From: Lathyrus oleraceus
Taxonomy: Eukaryota; Streptophyta; Magnoliopsida; Fabales; Fabaceae
NCBI RefSeq assembly: GCF_024323335.1
Contig: NC_066585.1
Location: 83,192,614 to 83,256,613 of the forward strand
Reading direction: 5' to 3'
DNA: 64,000 nt
Below, one piece after another: positions 1-10,419 of this stretch. Position 1 is the stretch's first letter. Each line of letters starts with the position of its first letter. The position numbers and the translations under genes are program-made. The notes under the pieces are model-generated. The model was not told the origin of the DNA, made no database searches, and saw only the letters and a list, made by a program, of their open reading frames with translations.

Positions 1-3000
1 ACAAGTTCAAATGTAAGTGACAAGACCACTAGGACTAGCCTAGGGTCCAAAAGAAGGAAAAATCCTAAAACAGCAACCAATCCATGATCAAAGTCAAGCT
101 ATTTCAATAACAAAGGGATCCCAATTGGTCCCATATCCAAACTATACACCTATTTCAATTTATACAACATGTAAGGCAAAGTGAGCAATGGTGAACCACA
201 TATGAGCAACCAGCAAGATCACATCACAAAAAATACCAAAACAGCATGGAAAATTCCACAAAAATTATATCCTAAACAAGGGACATTCAACAAGCTACAT
301 GTCAATTTTTAAGCCATTTGGACTAGTGGAACTATGGGAATTAATTCAACATGACAAAGCACGCAAAAACACAACCAAATGAAGTCACAAAATGTACATT
401 AACTTCAATTCAATGGTAAACAGTGACATTACATGGGAAATTAGTAGGACCAAAGCCAAATGAAAGCTACATGTGTCAGGAACTATTCTACCAAATTTCA
501 TGGTCATATCATTCATCATGCTCATTCTATGCACAAAATAAGGCAAACTAGTTCAAAGGAAGCACTAAGCCTACAAACAGAACTATTGCATTCAAATTCA
601 CATTAAAACAACTTTAAAAATTCTCAAATAAATTACACCTAAACAGTACCTAATCCAGGTATGGCACACCAAATTTCAGCTTAATTGGGCAAATGGAACC
701 ATGTCAATGAAAATCAACAAAAACAGGCACAAGTATAGGCTCCAAATCACAACCTCAACACATGCTTCCACTTTAAAAATTCATAACTCAATGAAAACAA
801 AAAGGAAATGGATGAGACCAAAACAGGGAGGTCCTAACATGTGTCTACTACAAGCATGCCAAATTTCATGAATATCCAATACACTAGGAGCATTTCACAA
901 TGAATCTACCAACATGTATCATATGAGCTTGCAAATTCAACCATCAGAAATGAAAAATCATGATCAATTAGAAAACACAATGAACAATTCCACAAAAATT
1001 CACAAAGGATCCTAACATGTTAATGAGCATCTACACCAAATTTCAAACAATTCTAACAAGGATAGGTCATACTAAAAAATCCAACAAATTGGCATCAAGA
1101 GGTGTGACACCAATTGTCACACCTAAGTTCAAAAATTCATAACTCCATAGCCAGGTATCAAAAAATCAAGAAATTTACATAGAAAAAAACCTCAGCCAGT
1201 CAAGAATCATCACAAAAATTTTCAGCCATTTATCATACAATATGAGGATTTCATGATGGAATTAGTACAAGGTGTCAAGAAGTACACATGTGGAAGAAAC
1301 CCTAGGTCAAGTGAAAAATATTCCATGCACAGCTTTGACCAATAGGTCAAAAATCATCTACAGTCAAAGACAAAGTCAACAAAATTATTCTCACGTTTTC
1401 TGAATTTTCCATATTTTTCTATGATTTTTCTAAGGTGTTATGGTATTTTTTAGGATTTTTTAGAATTAATTAATTAATTAATGGAAATATTGAATAATGG
1501 CAGAAATGTAATTAAAGAGGCGGGGGCGGTAAACGCCCAATTTGAATTTTCAAACTGGAATCTGGATCAAACGCGTCTATCTCCTTCGTTCCAAACAAGA
1601 AATTTCCCAGAATTTTGAAGAACATCCAAGAACACCAAATCCACAAATCCTAACCAAAACGAGCGATCTTATAGTCGTTGGAACCGTTACAACATGTAGA
1701 TCACAAATCTCAACTCCAATTAACCTAACAATTACTAAATCTCAAGAATCAAATGAGTTAGGGTTTTAGATTCAAACTTCGAGTTACGATTTCTCACGCT
1801 ATAGTCAACCATTCGCAATTCTAAGAGTATCCTCATGATCTACATGACACGACCTACACCACGCACACAATCATGGATCAAAAGCTTGAGGTCGAATTTG
1901 GACCTACCTGCTATGGCAGTGGTAGCTCGCGTGTCCTTTGCGCGCGTTCGGATGAAACAGTAGCAGAATGATGCTTCGTGAAGTGGATGCAGCTCGCGGT
2001 TTGGCTCGAATCTACCTCTATCACTCGCAATCTTCAAACACCATAGATGAAGCTCCTTTGGACAGTGGAGTTTGGCACGGCTATGGATGCTACCAGCTGC
2101 AAACAGATGAAGTTTTTGATGATGCAAAATCAATGCAAAAAGAAGAATGCAAATTGATCAAGGTTTTGTGGAGGTTTTGGATTTTGGTTCTTGTGAGTTC
2201 TTGAAGATTCTAGAGAGGATTGTGATGATTTGATCCAAATTTTGGTGAAAATGAATTCTGTTATGTTTAGGAATGGATTAGGCTTTTATATGTTAGCTTA
2301 ATCATGATTAATCAATGTAATTAATCAAATTGGCATTGTAAGCAAAAATGCATTTTCCACTCAAATGGCCAAAACACCCTTCCTCTAAATCATCCATATA
2401 CCAGCTCAATTTTGGTTCACACAAGTCCAAAATACCATATCTGATGTGTAGAAACAATTCCCACTTCCATAGGCCATGTAATTTGCAATTTCATCATGTG
2501 GTAGAAAAATGCCTAATTATGCACTTTCATTCTTCAAGCCAAAACTCAAATTATGAGGCCTAGCCATGAAATGAGGATTCAAACACATTCCAAATGCCAT
2601 TCTTGAGGTGTTACAAAAAGTCCCATCTCAAAATTCCAAATATTTTGACATTTGGACAATTTTGCCCCTGATCCAGTTTAACAGTCCAGTTGAAAAGTGA
2701 CTTTTTGCATTGGCCACTTTTGGAAAAATCCAATGATGCACCCTTGAAGTACATGTCAAATGGAGTTTGTGCATATAAAGAACTTGCAATTTGGACCAAG
2801 CATGTGGTAGTTATGGCCTCATGATTACGGGTCTTTTCTGAAATTCACTGAGCCATATTTTGCAAACCACACATTGGATTTTTGAGTTCTTGGACTTTTT
2901 GGAATGGTGAGAACAAGATCTTCAACTTTCATGTTGGACAAAATTCCATTTGAAGCTTGTATGATGAAGTTATCTTGAGGAGAAAAAGTTTCCATTTTGG

Positions 3001-3490
3001 GCAGCTGAAATTACAGGTCACCTGCTATTTTTGGAAACTTTCTGTCTGAGCTCAATTCCTTCAACCTTGGTCTTTGTCATGTCAAATGAGACTTATATGG
3101 ACATGAATAAGGTCTTTTAAACCATTTCCCACCTTCCAATCCATAAAATCGGGCACAGTTGACCACAGTTGACCACAGTTGACTTTCTAGGGTTTCTGGT
3201 TGACTGAACAATGACTGGTGACTCCTGAGCATCCAATCTTTGGCCAAACCACTTCAAAATGATCCTTGGACCATATGAGCTTGAGAAATCAACCCTAGGG
3301 CTTTGTCTCAATGAAAATGGCACTTGCTTGCTTAATTGACTGATTCTCCTGATCAGTTGACCTGATTCATCAACTGAGCTTGCACTTGGGCAAATGGACA
3401 ATGCAATGTTATGCAGTGGCCTATGTTATGTTATGACCTAATATGAAATGAAATGTACAAAATGGTAGGGTGCAAATTTGAGGTGCTACA
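1..3490 (-). repeat. 3' LTR of Ogre A (partial, cut by window start)
   Basis: It aligns end to end with 16922-20413. I find one substitution (279 A versus 17200 G) and two one-base homopolymer length differences (in T runs near 1396 and near 2170). The inner boundary is at 3490, where the LTR reads TGTAGCACC on the minus strand after the polypurine tract. About 1.86 kb of it lies left of the window. It contains a minus-strand TATA box at 2283-2290 and four TTGAC motifs at 3159-3204. The short ORFs inside are identical in both LTR copies but resemble nothing known. Confidence 0.95.
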
Positions 3491-3505
3491 GCTGCCCCTA
3501 TTCAA
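3491..3505 (-). other. Polypurine tract of Ogre A
   Basis: On the minus strand this reads TTGAATAGGGGCAGC directly before the TG that opens the 3' LTR. The same motif abuts LTR B (33029 onward) and LTR C (45790 onward), which supports its role as plus-strand DNA primer in Ogre-type elements. Confidence 0.8.
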
Positions 3506-3744
3506 TCAACTGGGAACCCGAATGGATGAGAGCAACGGCTGTCAGACTTTCAGGGTAAACAGGGATTGAATACCAAGAACCGTAGAAATTTGCACACTGC
3601 TGGGAATTTTTCTTGTTTTCTTCTTTCTCCTATCTTCTCTTCAAAAGCACAACCACATCCAGACATCGACACACGATGACTGGGATCAGAAATCTCAACT
3701 AGATGCCAGCGGACAACTAGGAAAAACTCAACGTTTACCAAGAC

Positions 3745-4620
3745 CAACGGAGAGGTAAATCAACTCTACTGGGGATAACCAGGAAAGGATACAACCATAC
3801 GTCAGCGGACGCAATGGGAAAAACTCAGCGTTTACCAAAACCAACGGAGAGGTAACCAAACATCATCGGATGAATGGGAAGAGAGATACAACCATACGTC
3901 AGCGGACGAAATGGGGAAAAACTCAACGTTTACCAAGACCAACGGAGAGGTAACCAGACATCATAGGATGAATGGGAAGACTCGACCAGACGTCATAGGA
4001 CGAAAGGGAGAAGCTCGACGTTTATCGACACCAACGGAGAAGGAGAAAACTCAGCCAAGACGTCATAGGACGAAAGGGAGACTCAACGTTTATCGACACC
4101 AACGGAGAAGGAGGAAACTCAGCCAGACGTCATAGGACGAAAGGGAGACTCAACGTTTATCGACACCAACGGAGGAGGAGAAAACTCAGCCAGACGTCAT
4201 AGGACGAAAGGGAGAAGGAGAAAGCCACTTCACGAGGGAAAGGCACCACAACCGGAAACCGAATAGGACGTCTACTGGGAATTCTGGTTGGGAAGTCAAC
4301 CAGACATTAATGAATGAACTGGGAATAGGGTATACAATCAGACGTTCATGGACGAATGAGAAAAACACAACATTTATCGAAACCAACGGGGAGGTAGATC
4401 CACTTGGGGAAAGGTACAACTAGACATCATAGGACGAATAGGAAAAACTCGACGTTTATCGACACCAACGGAGAGGAGGAATATTCTGAGGGGAATCATC
4501 TGGTATTACCAAATGATCTGCGGGGGACAATCAACTATACGTCATAGGACGCACAGGAAAAACTCGACGTTTATCGACACCAACGGAGAGGAGAAAACTT
4601 CACTAGGGAAGGGATAGCGA
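3745..4620. repeat. Tandem repeat array 1 in the 3' UTR of Ogre A (about 67-70 bp unit)
   Basis: A unit with the motifs gacgtcataggacgaaaggg and cgtttatcgacaccaacgg recurs. Unit starts are near 3991, 4061, 4128 and 4195, so the period is 67-70 bp, with more diverged units on both sides. Reading frames here only translate the repeats. Ogre 3' UTRs are known to be hypervariable and a source of satellites; this is one such array. Confidence 0.85.
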
Positions 4621-4779
4621 CGTTATGAACATCGAAAGAGGATGTTTACCGACATCAAAAGAAGACCAGACACTACGCATGACTGGGAAATCACCGAAAG
4701 ATGGTGTTTACCGACACCAAAGAAACAACACACGCGAGTGCTGACAGGATACTGACGTCTCTGGGCAAGGCCACATACT

Positions 4780-6010
4780 GGCAGGGGGTCTCACTGGGGA
4801 GACACGTGCTTTCCTTTCACCAACGGATGAGGAAATAAACCTTTGTGGGGATCATTAATCCTGAATGCTGTCAGGAGCAACTGTAGCAAACGTGCTGTAC
4901 AAGTTAAACGAACATCCGCCTCTGCCGGGGATACGGTCTGACAGGTTTCGGAACACATGAATGCATATGTTTGAATTTTTCTATGGTGTAATGCTCCACA
5001 TTGAATGGAAATGCTACGCGTTTTGAGGATGCAATGATTACTACATGCAAAATGCAAATGCACCTGGCTACGGAGCCAAAAGATCAGGTACTCCAACCTG
5101 GCGGAGAGACTCTGACTGAGGAATGCTCTGCAGGGAGAGCCTTCATCTGGGAATGCTTTGCGGAGAAAGCACCGACTTCTCACCCATGCTAGAGAACCAA
5201 AACTGTTGCCGGGAATAAGATAGACTTCGCTGGGGATATCCTTCACAGGATCCAATCCACTCGGGGACACCACTTGGGAGGCACTCAATACTCCACTGGG
5301 GAAGTAGACCAGGCAACTCTTCAGGGATAGTACTCGCCAGGGAGTAACAAGACATCTTTACCGGAGATTGATATACCACTTCGCTGGGGGATGACTTAAC
5401 CAAACCTCAGGTAGGACCACTCTGCTTTGGGGAATAACTTCTACTCCCCTGGGGACGATCCACACAACCCACAGGTAGACTAAACTCAGCTAGGGATGCA
5501 AATACCGATCCGCCACGAAACTCGTCCAATCCACAAGTAGGATGAACTCTGCTGGAGAAATATTTCTTTGAAACCCGCTCCACTCGGGGAACTTGCTGAA
5601 GAACAAACCCACACCATTCTGCCGAGGAGAACAACTCTGGTGGGGATGATAACACAATATATCATACTGGAGATAGACCTTCACAACCCTGCTGGGAGAA
5701 ACACTCACGGCCGTGCTGGGAATAACATATCACAAACCCAACTGTTGGGAAACAACATCCCCATGACAAACTCCGCTGGGGAAACCCTCCTGGGGAAAAT
5801 ATCTACCAGGTACTCAGCGGGGATCTCAACTGGGGGAAATCTGCCAACACAGGCCTGCTGGGGATATGCAGTCCTTACATCTGCTGAGGAAAGAAGATAC
5901 CATCCACAGGCACCTCTGCAGGGGAATACAGCTCGGACAGATATCAAACTTGCTCCGAGAATAACTTGCTGGGGAGATGATCACAGAAGGCGACCTGTAA
6001 AACAGCAGAA
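4780..6010. repeat. Degenerate repeat array 2 in the 3' UTR of Ogre A (GCTGGGGA motif)
   Basis: Irregular units of roughly 50-70 bp share a core close to ctctgctggggaa, for example at 5771-5782. The array is less regular than array 1. Several apparent ORFs on both strands (4791-5288, 5407-5655, 5568-6107) arise because the repeat lacks stops in some frames, so I do not call them genes. The core resembles the element's own primer-binding site in inverse orientation. Confidence 0.7.
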
Positions 6011-6700
6011 CACAATGCCCCAGGGGTACATGGCCGAGATATGCTCAAGTGTCCTCAACATTCAAAATGATTTTCAAATGTTTTATCCTTCTGCAGGTTA
6101 TTGTTAAGCCTTCATGTTTTATTATATGCAATGTTTATCAAAAATTCGGACGTTTTTGCAAACAAAACAGTAAAAATAAAAACAAGAGAGCTATTTATCT
6201 GAATAACAACTTTTATTGATTGAAAATGTGCCCGAAAAGGCAAATACATTGGGAAGCAATCCCTAGAAAGAGGTAATTGCGCACAAAAGGAAAATAAACT
6301 ATCCTAATGGCAATGTGAATACGGCATCCACTATTTCCCAATTCTGTTATAACCCACAGATCATCAGTTTTCCTCCCAACTCCTTGCTTTCTGAGAAGAA
6401 TGACTGGACCGATCACATCTTTCAAGATGGCAGCTGACGAAGCGCTATGAGGTACAGATAACTCAGACTGTAGTCTTCGCTTTAATCCCTCTTTTGGCTG
6501 GATCGCCCTTTCGGGTTTTCAATCCACCGGGATACCCATTCTTGCATAAGCCGCCCTTGCGGGTTTTCGACTTACCGGGTGTACAAATTCTTTTCATTTA
6601 TATCCCTACTTTTTGCCCGAACCTTTTCTTTCTGTTTTTGGTTCGCCGGGATGCCCTTTTTTGCCTGGACTCTTTTGTTCTTTTTGTCCAGCGGGTCAAT
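6011..6700 (-). other. Conserved 3' UTR block next to pol of Ogre A
   Basis: No gene is visible. From about 6110 the sequence aligns with blocks at about 26930-27517 (element E), 34680-35222 (B) and 49340-49900 (C). It ends in a short imperfect repeat built around the phrase cctggatcgccctttcgggt (6490-6700), also found in the other three elements. It therefore belongs to the Ogre backbone rather than to the variable arrays. Confidence 0.75.
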
Positions 6701-9700
6701 TTACGCGAAGTATTTTTTGACTACATCTGAGTTAACAGGGGACGGGAAATCTTCACCATCCATTGTTGTAAGCATCAAGGCTCCACCGGAGAAGACCTTC
6801 TTCACAACATATGGACCTTCATAATTAGGAGTCCACTTGCCCCTGTTATCTGTACCGGGAGGAAGGATCCTCTTCAAAACTAGATCACCAGTTTGAAATG
6901 TCCGAGGACGCACTTTCTGATCAAAGGCTCGCTTCATCCTTCTCTGATATAACTGCCCATGGCACACAGCTGCTAGCCGTCTCTCTTCGATAAGGCTTAA
7001 CTCATTAAACCTTGTACGAATCCACTCGGCTTCGTCCAGCTTGACATCCAATAATACCCTCAGAGAAGGGATCTCCACTTCAACTGGTAGGACTGCTTCC
7101 ATACCATACACAAGGGAGTACGGGGTTGCCCCGGTCGACGTACGTACTGAAGTACGGTACCCCTGCAAAGCGAAAGGCAACATCTCATGCCAATCCTTGT
7201 ACGTCACGACCATCTTTTGCACAATCTTCTTGATATTCTTGTTTGCTGCCTCTACAACACCATTCATCTTTGGTCTGTAAGGAGAAGAATTGTGATGTTC
7301 GATCTTGAAATCTTTGCAAAGCTCTTTCATCATCTTGTTATTGAGATTTGAACTATTGTCAGTAATGATTCTCTCGGGGACTCCGTAACGACAAATGATC
7401 TCCTTCTTGATGAACCGGGCAACCACTTGTTTGGTAACATTAGCGTAGGAAGCTGCTTCCACCCATTTGGTGAAGTAATCAATCGCAACCAAGATGAAGC
7501 GATGTCCATTCGAAGCAGTAGGGTCAATCTTCCCGATCATATCAATGCCCCACATGGCAAACGGCCAAGGCGAGTTCATGACATTCAACGGGCTTGGTGG
7601 TACGTGCACCTTATCAGCATAGATCTGGCATTTATGGCACTTCCGAGCATACTTAAAGCAATCGGATTCCATAGTCATCCAGTAATAACCGGCTCTCAAC
7701 AATTTCTTCGCCATTGCATGACCACCAGCATGGGTACCAAACGAACCCTCGTGCACTTCTTGCATCAACATGTCTGCTTCATGTCTATCCACGCATCTGA
7801 GCAAGACCATGTCAAAGTTCCGCTTGTACAGCACATCATCCTGATTCAAATAAAAGCTTCCAGCTAGCCTTCTCAGGGTTTTCTTGTCATTCCTCGACGC
7901 ACCTTCAGGATACTCTTGAGTCTTGAGGAAGTTCTTGATGTCATAGTACCACGGTTTCTCATCAATCGCAACAACAGACTCGGCTGCAAACACATACGCA
8001 GGCCTCTCGAGTCGATTCACTGCAACATGTGGCACATGATTCCACCAATGAACTTTTATCATAGAGGATAAAGTAGCCAAGGCATCAGCCATCTGATTCT
8101 CATCCCGAGGGACATGATACAACTTCACCTTCTTGAAGAACGTCAGTATTCTTCTGGTGTAATCTCTATACGGAATCAAATGCGGTTGGTTCGTATTCCA
8201 TTCTCCATTGACCTGATTAATCACTAGAGCTGAATCTCCATAAATGTCAAGAGTTTTGATCCTCAGATCAATGGCTTCTTCTATCCCCATGATACAAGCC
8301 TCATACTCAGCTTCATTGTTGGTGACATCAAACGTCAATCTGGCAGAAAAAGGTATATGAGCACCTTTAGGATTGATCAGCACTGCACCAACACCATTAC
8401 CATTCACATTCACGGCCCCATCAAACATCAATGTCCACTTGTCATCAGGATCCGGTCCTTCCTCGACAAGAGGCTCGTCACAATCTTTCATCTTAAGATA
8501 CATGATGTCTTCATCAGGGAATTCAAACATCATAGGCTGATAGTCGTCGATCGGTTGTTCGGCGAGATAGTCTGACAAAACACTACCTTTGATAGCCTTC
8601 TGAGACGTGTACTGGATATCATACTCAGTTAAGATCATCTGCCAACGGGCAACACGTCCGGTGAGAGCCGGCTTCTCAAAGATGTATTTGACTGGATCCA
8701 TCTTAGAAATCAGCAAGGTAGTATGGTTCAACATATACTGCCTCAGTCGGCGAGCAGCCCAGGCCAAAGCACAACAAGTTTTCTCGAGCAGTGAATATCT
8801 TGTTTCACAGTCGGTAAACTTTTTGCTAAGGTAGTATATGGCCTGCTCTTTTCGACCAGACTCGTCATGCTGTCCCAATACACACCCCATTGAATTCTCG
8901 GTAACTGACAGGTACATTATCAGTGGTCTCCCTGGAACTGGAGGGATCAGGATTGGAGGTTTCTGTAAATACTCTTTTATCTTGTCAAAAGCTTTCTGAC
9001 AATCATCGTTCCACTTGATCGCCTGATTCTTTCTAAGCAATTTGAATATCGGTTCACACGTGGCAGTTAGGTGAGATACGAACCTTGCAATGTAGTTCAG
9101 TCTCCCTAAAAATCCACGAACCTGCTTCTCTGTTCTCGGTTCAGGCATCTCCTGAATAGCTTTGACTTTTGCTGGATCAACCTCAATCCCTTTTTCACTG
9201 ACAATGAAGCCTAACAGCTTCCCTGATCTCACCCCAAACGTACACTTGTTTGGATTCAGCCTCAGTTTGAACTTGACCAACCTGTCAAACAACTTCTGCA
9301 GATTTACCAGGTGCTCCTCTTCTGTCTGCGACTTCGCAATCATATCATCCACATACACTTCAATCTCTTTATGCATCATGTCATGAAAGAGAGTCGTCAT
9401 CGCCCTCTGATAGGTAGCACCGGCATTCTTCAGCCCAAATGGCATCACCTTATAGCAGAACGTGCCCCAAGGTGTAATGAATGTCGTCTTTTCCATGTCT
9501 TCTGGCGCCATCTTAATCTGATTATAGCCCGAGAAACCGTCCATGAAAGAGAATACCGAGGATTGAGCCGTATTATCCACCAATACATCAATGTGAGGTA
9601 ATGGGAAATCATCTTTCGGACTCGCCCTGTTCAAGTCCCGGTAATCGACACACATCCTGACTTTGCCATCCTTCTTCGGCACAGGAACGATGTTGGCTAC

Positions 9701-10171
9701 CCACGGCGGGTAAGTTGTTACTGACAAGAAACCAGCATCGAACTGCTTCTGAACCTCTTCCTTGATCTTCACTGCCATATCAGGACTCGTTCTACGAAGC
9801 TTCTGCTTGACCGAAGGACAATCATCTCTGAGAGGTAGTCTGTGAACCACAATATCAGTATTCAGCCCAGGCATATCTTGATAAGACCAGGCAAATATCT
9901 CCATGTACTCTCTCAGCATCTCAATCAACCTGCTCTTGACCTCAGGTTTCAAAGCAGCCCCAATTTTGATCTCCCTTCTGGCGTCCTCAGTACCAAGATT
10001 CACAATCTCCAATTCCTCCTGATGAGGTTGGATGACCCTTTCCTCCTGCTTCAACAATCTAGCCAATTCTTTCGGGAGTTCACTGTCTTCATCACTCTCC
10101 TCTTCAGCTTGGTAGATGGGATTGTCGAAATCATACTGGGCCATAACAGATTTGTTCATAGTGGATGCCAT
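6701..10171 (-). CDS. Ogre pol: reverse transcriptase, degenerate RNase H, second RNase H, integrase
   Basis: 1156 residues, uninterrupted. The reverse transcriptase (about 140-320) has the catalytic YVDD at 273-276. The connection and original gypsy RNase H (about 415-540) reads YLSVTENSMG where active enzymes carry an Asp, so it looks catalytically dead. A second, plant/archaeal-type RNase H (about 578-700) has FDGA (D584), an NNEAEYEA helix, YGDS (D646) and ADAL (D696). Integrase has an HHCC finger (H807 to C848) and the D877, D938, E974 triad. A GPY-type segment and a YFA terminus end the protein. The dual RNase H marks the Tat/Ogre lineage. Protease is absent here and sits in the preceding gag-pro ORF, which is in a different frame. 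The first Met is taken as given; the true N-terminus may be set by splicing. It copies RNA to cDNA and inserts it. Confidence 0.95.
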   Translation of the reverse strand: MASTMNKSVMAQYDFDNPIYQAEEESDEDSELPKELARLLKQEERVIQPHQEELEIVNLGTEDARREIKIGAALKPEVKSRLIEMLREYMEIFAWSYQDMPGLNTDIVVHRLPLRDDCPSVKQKLRRTSPDMAVKIKEEVQKQFDAGFLSVTTYPPWVANIVPVPKKDGKVRMCVDYRDLNRASPKDDFPLPHIDVLVDNTAQSSVFSFMDGFSGYNQIKMAPEDMEKTTFITPWGTFCYKVMPFGLKNAGATYQRAMTTLFHDMMHKEIEVYVDDMIAKSQTEEEHLVNLQKLFDRLVKFKLRLNPNKCTFGVRSGKLLGFIVSEKGIEVDPAKVKAIQEMPEPRTEKQVRGFLGRLNYIARFVSHLTATCEPIFKLLRKNQAIKWNDDCQKAFDKIKEYLQKPPILIPPVPGRPLIMYLSVTENSMGCVLGQHDESGRKEQAIYYLSKKFTDCETRYSLLEKTCCALAWAARRLRQYMLNHTTLLISKMDPVKYIFEKPALTGRVARWQMILTEYDIQYTSQKAIKGSVLSDYLAEQPIDDYQPMMFEFPDEDIMYLKMKDCDEPLVEEGPDPDDKWTLMFDGAVNVNGNGVGAVLINPKGAHIPFSARLTFDVTNNEAEYEACIMGIEEAIDLRIKTLDIYGDSALVINQVNGEWNTNQPHLIPYRDYTRRILTFFKKVKLYHVPRDENQMADALATLSSMIKVHWWNHVPHVAVNRLERPAYVFAAESVVAIDEKPWYYDIKNFLKTQEYPEGASRNDKKTLRRLAGSFYLNQDDVLYKRNFDMVLLRCVDRHEADMLMQEVHEGSFGTHAGGHAMAKKLLRAGYYWMTMESDCFKYARKCHKCQIYADKVHVPPSPLNVMNSPWPFAMWGIDMIGKIDPTASNGHRFILVAIDYFTKWVEAASYANVTKQVVARFIKKEIICRYGVPERIITDNSSNLNNKMMKELCKDFKIEHHNSSPYRPKMNGVVEAANKNIKKIVQKMVVTYKDWHEMLPFALQGYRTSVRTSTGATPYSLVYGMEAVLPVEVEIPSLRVLLDVKLDEAEWIRTRFNELSLIEERRLAAVCHGQLYQRRMKRAFDQKVRPRTFQTGDLVLKRILPPGTDNRGKWTPNYEGPYVVKKVFSGGALMLTTMDGEDFPSPVNSDVVKKYFA

Positions 10172-10419
10172 AAGATCATTTTTGCATGTTGATGCTTTAT
10201 TTTAGAAAAAGAGTTCAAGAAAGTCACAAAAACAAAAACATTGCCATTTTTATTTTTTTTTGAAAAATGAAAAACAAAATAGAAAGACAGGGATCACAAA
10301 ATTGTTTGCAAAACGTCCTTTATTAATGATAAACAATGAAAACATGTGGCCCTACAATGAACCACTACATCTTGGGCAGAACGTAGGGTTTTGTGCAGAA
10401 TGAGAAAAACAAAAGAAAA
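10172..10419 (-). other. Spacer between gag-pro and pol; candidate Ogre intron
   Basis: These 248 bp separate the gag-pro stop from the pol start, which are in different frames. The minus strand is rich in T and contains stop codons in all frames. Ogre elements are known to remove a short intron between protease and reverse transcriptase so that a Gag-Pol fusion can be made. The position fits, but I cannot fix donor and acceptor by eye. Confidence 0.5.

Noticed and set aside
3745..4620. Regularly spaced repeats that could suggest a CRISPR array
   Set aside because: Units are contiguous and diverged, with no unique spacers, in a plant retrotransposon 3' UTR.
4791..6107. Overlapping ORFs of 70-179 codons in the 3' UTR of Ogre A
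   Set aside because: They exist on both strands at once and follow the repeat unit; no family resemblance.
7041..9601. Plus-strand ORFs opposite Ogre pol
   Set aside because: Shadows of the minus-strand pol gene without independent similarity.
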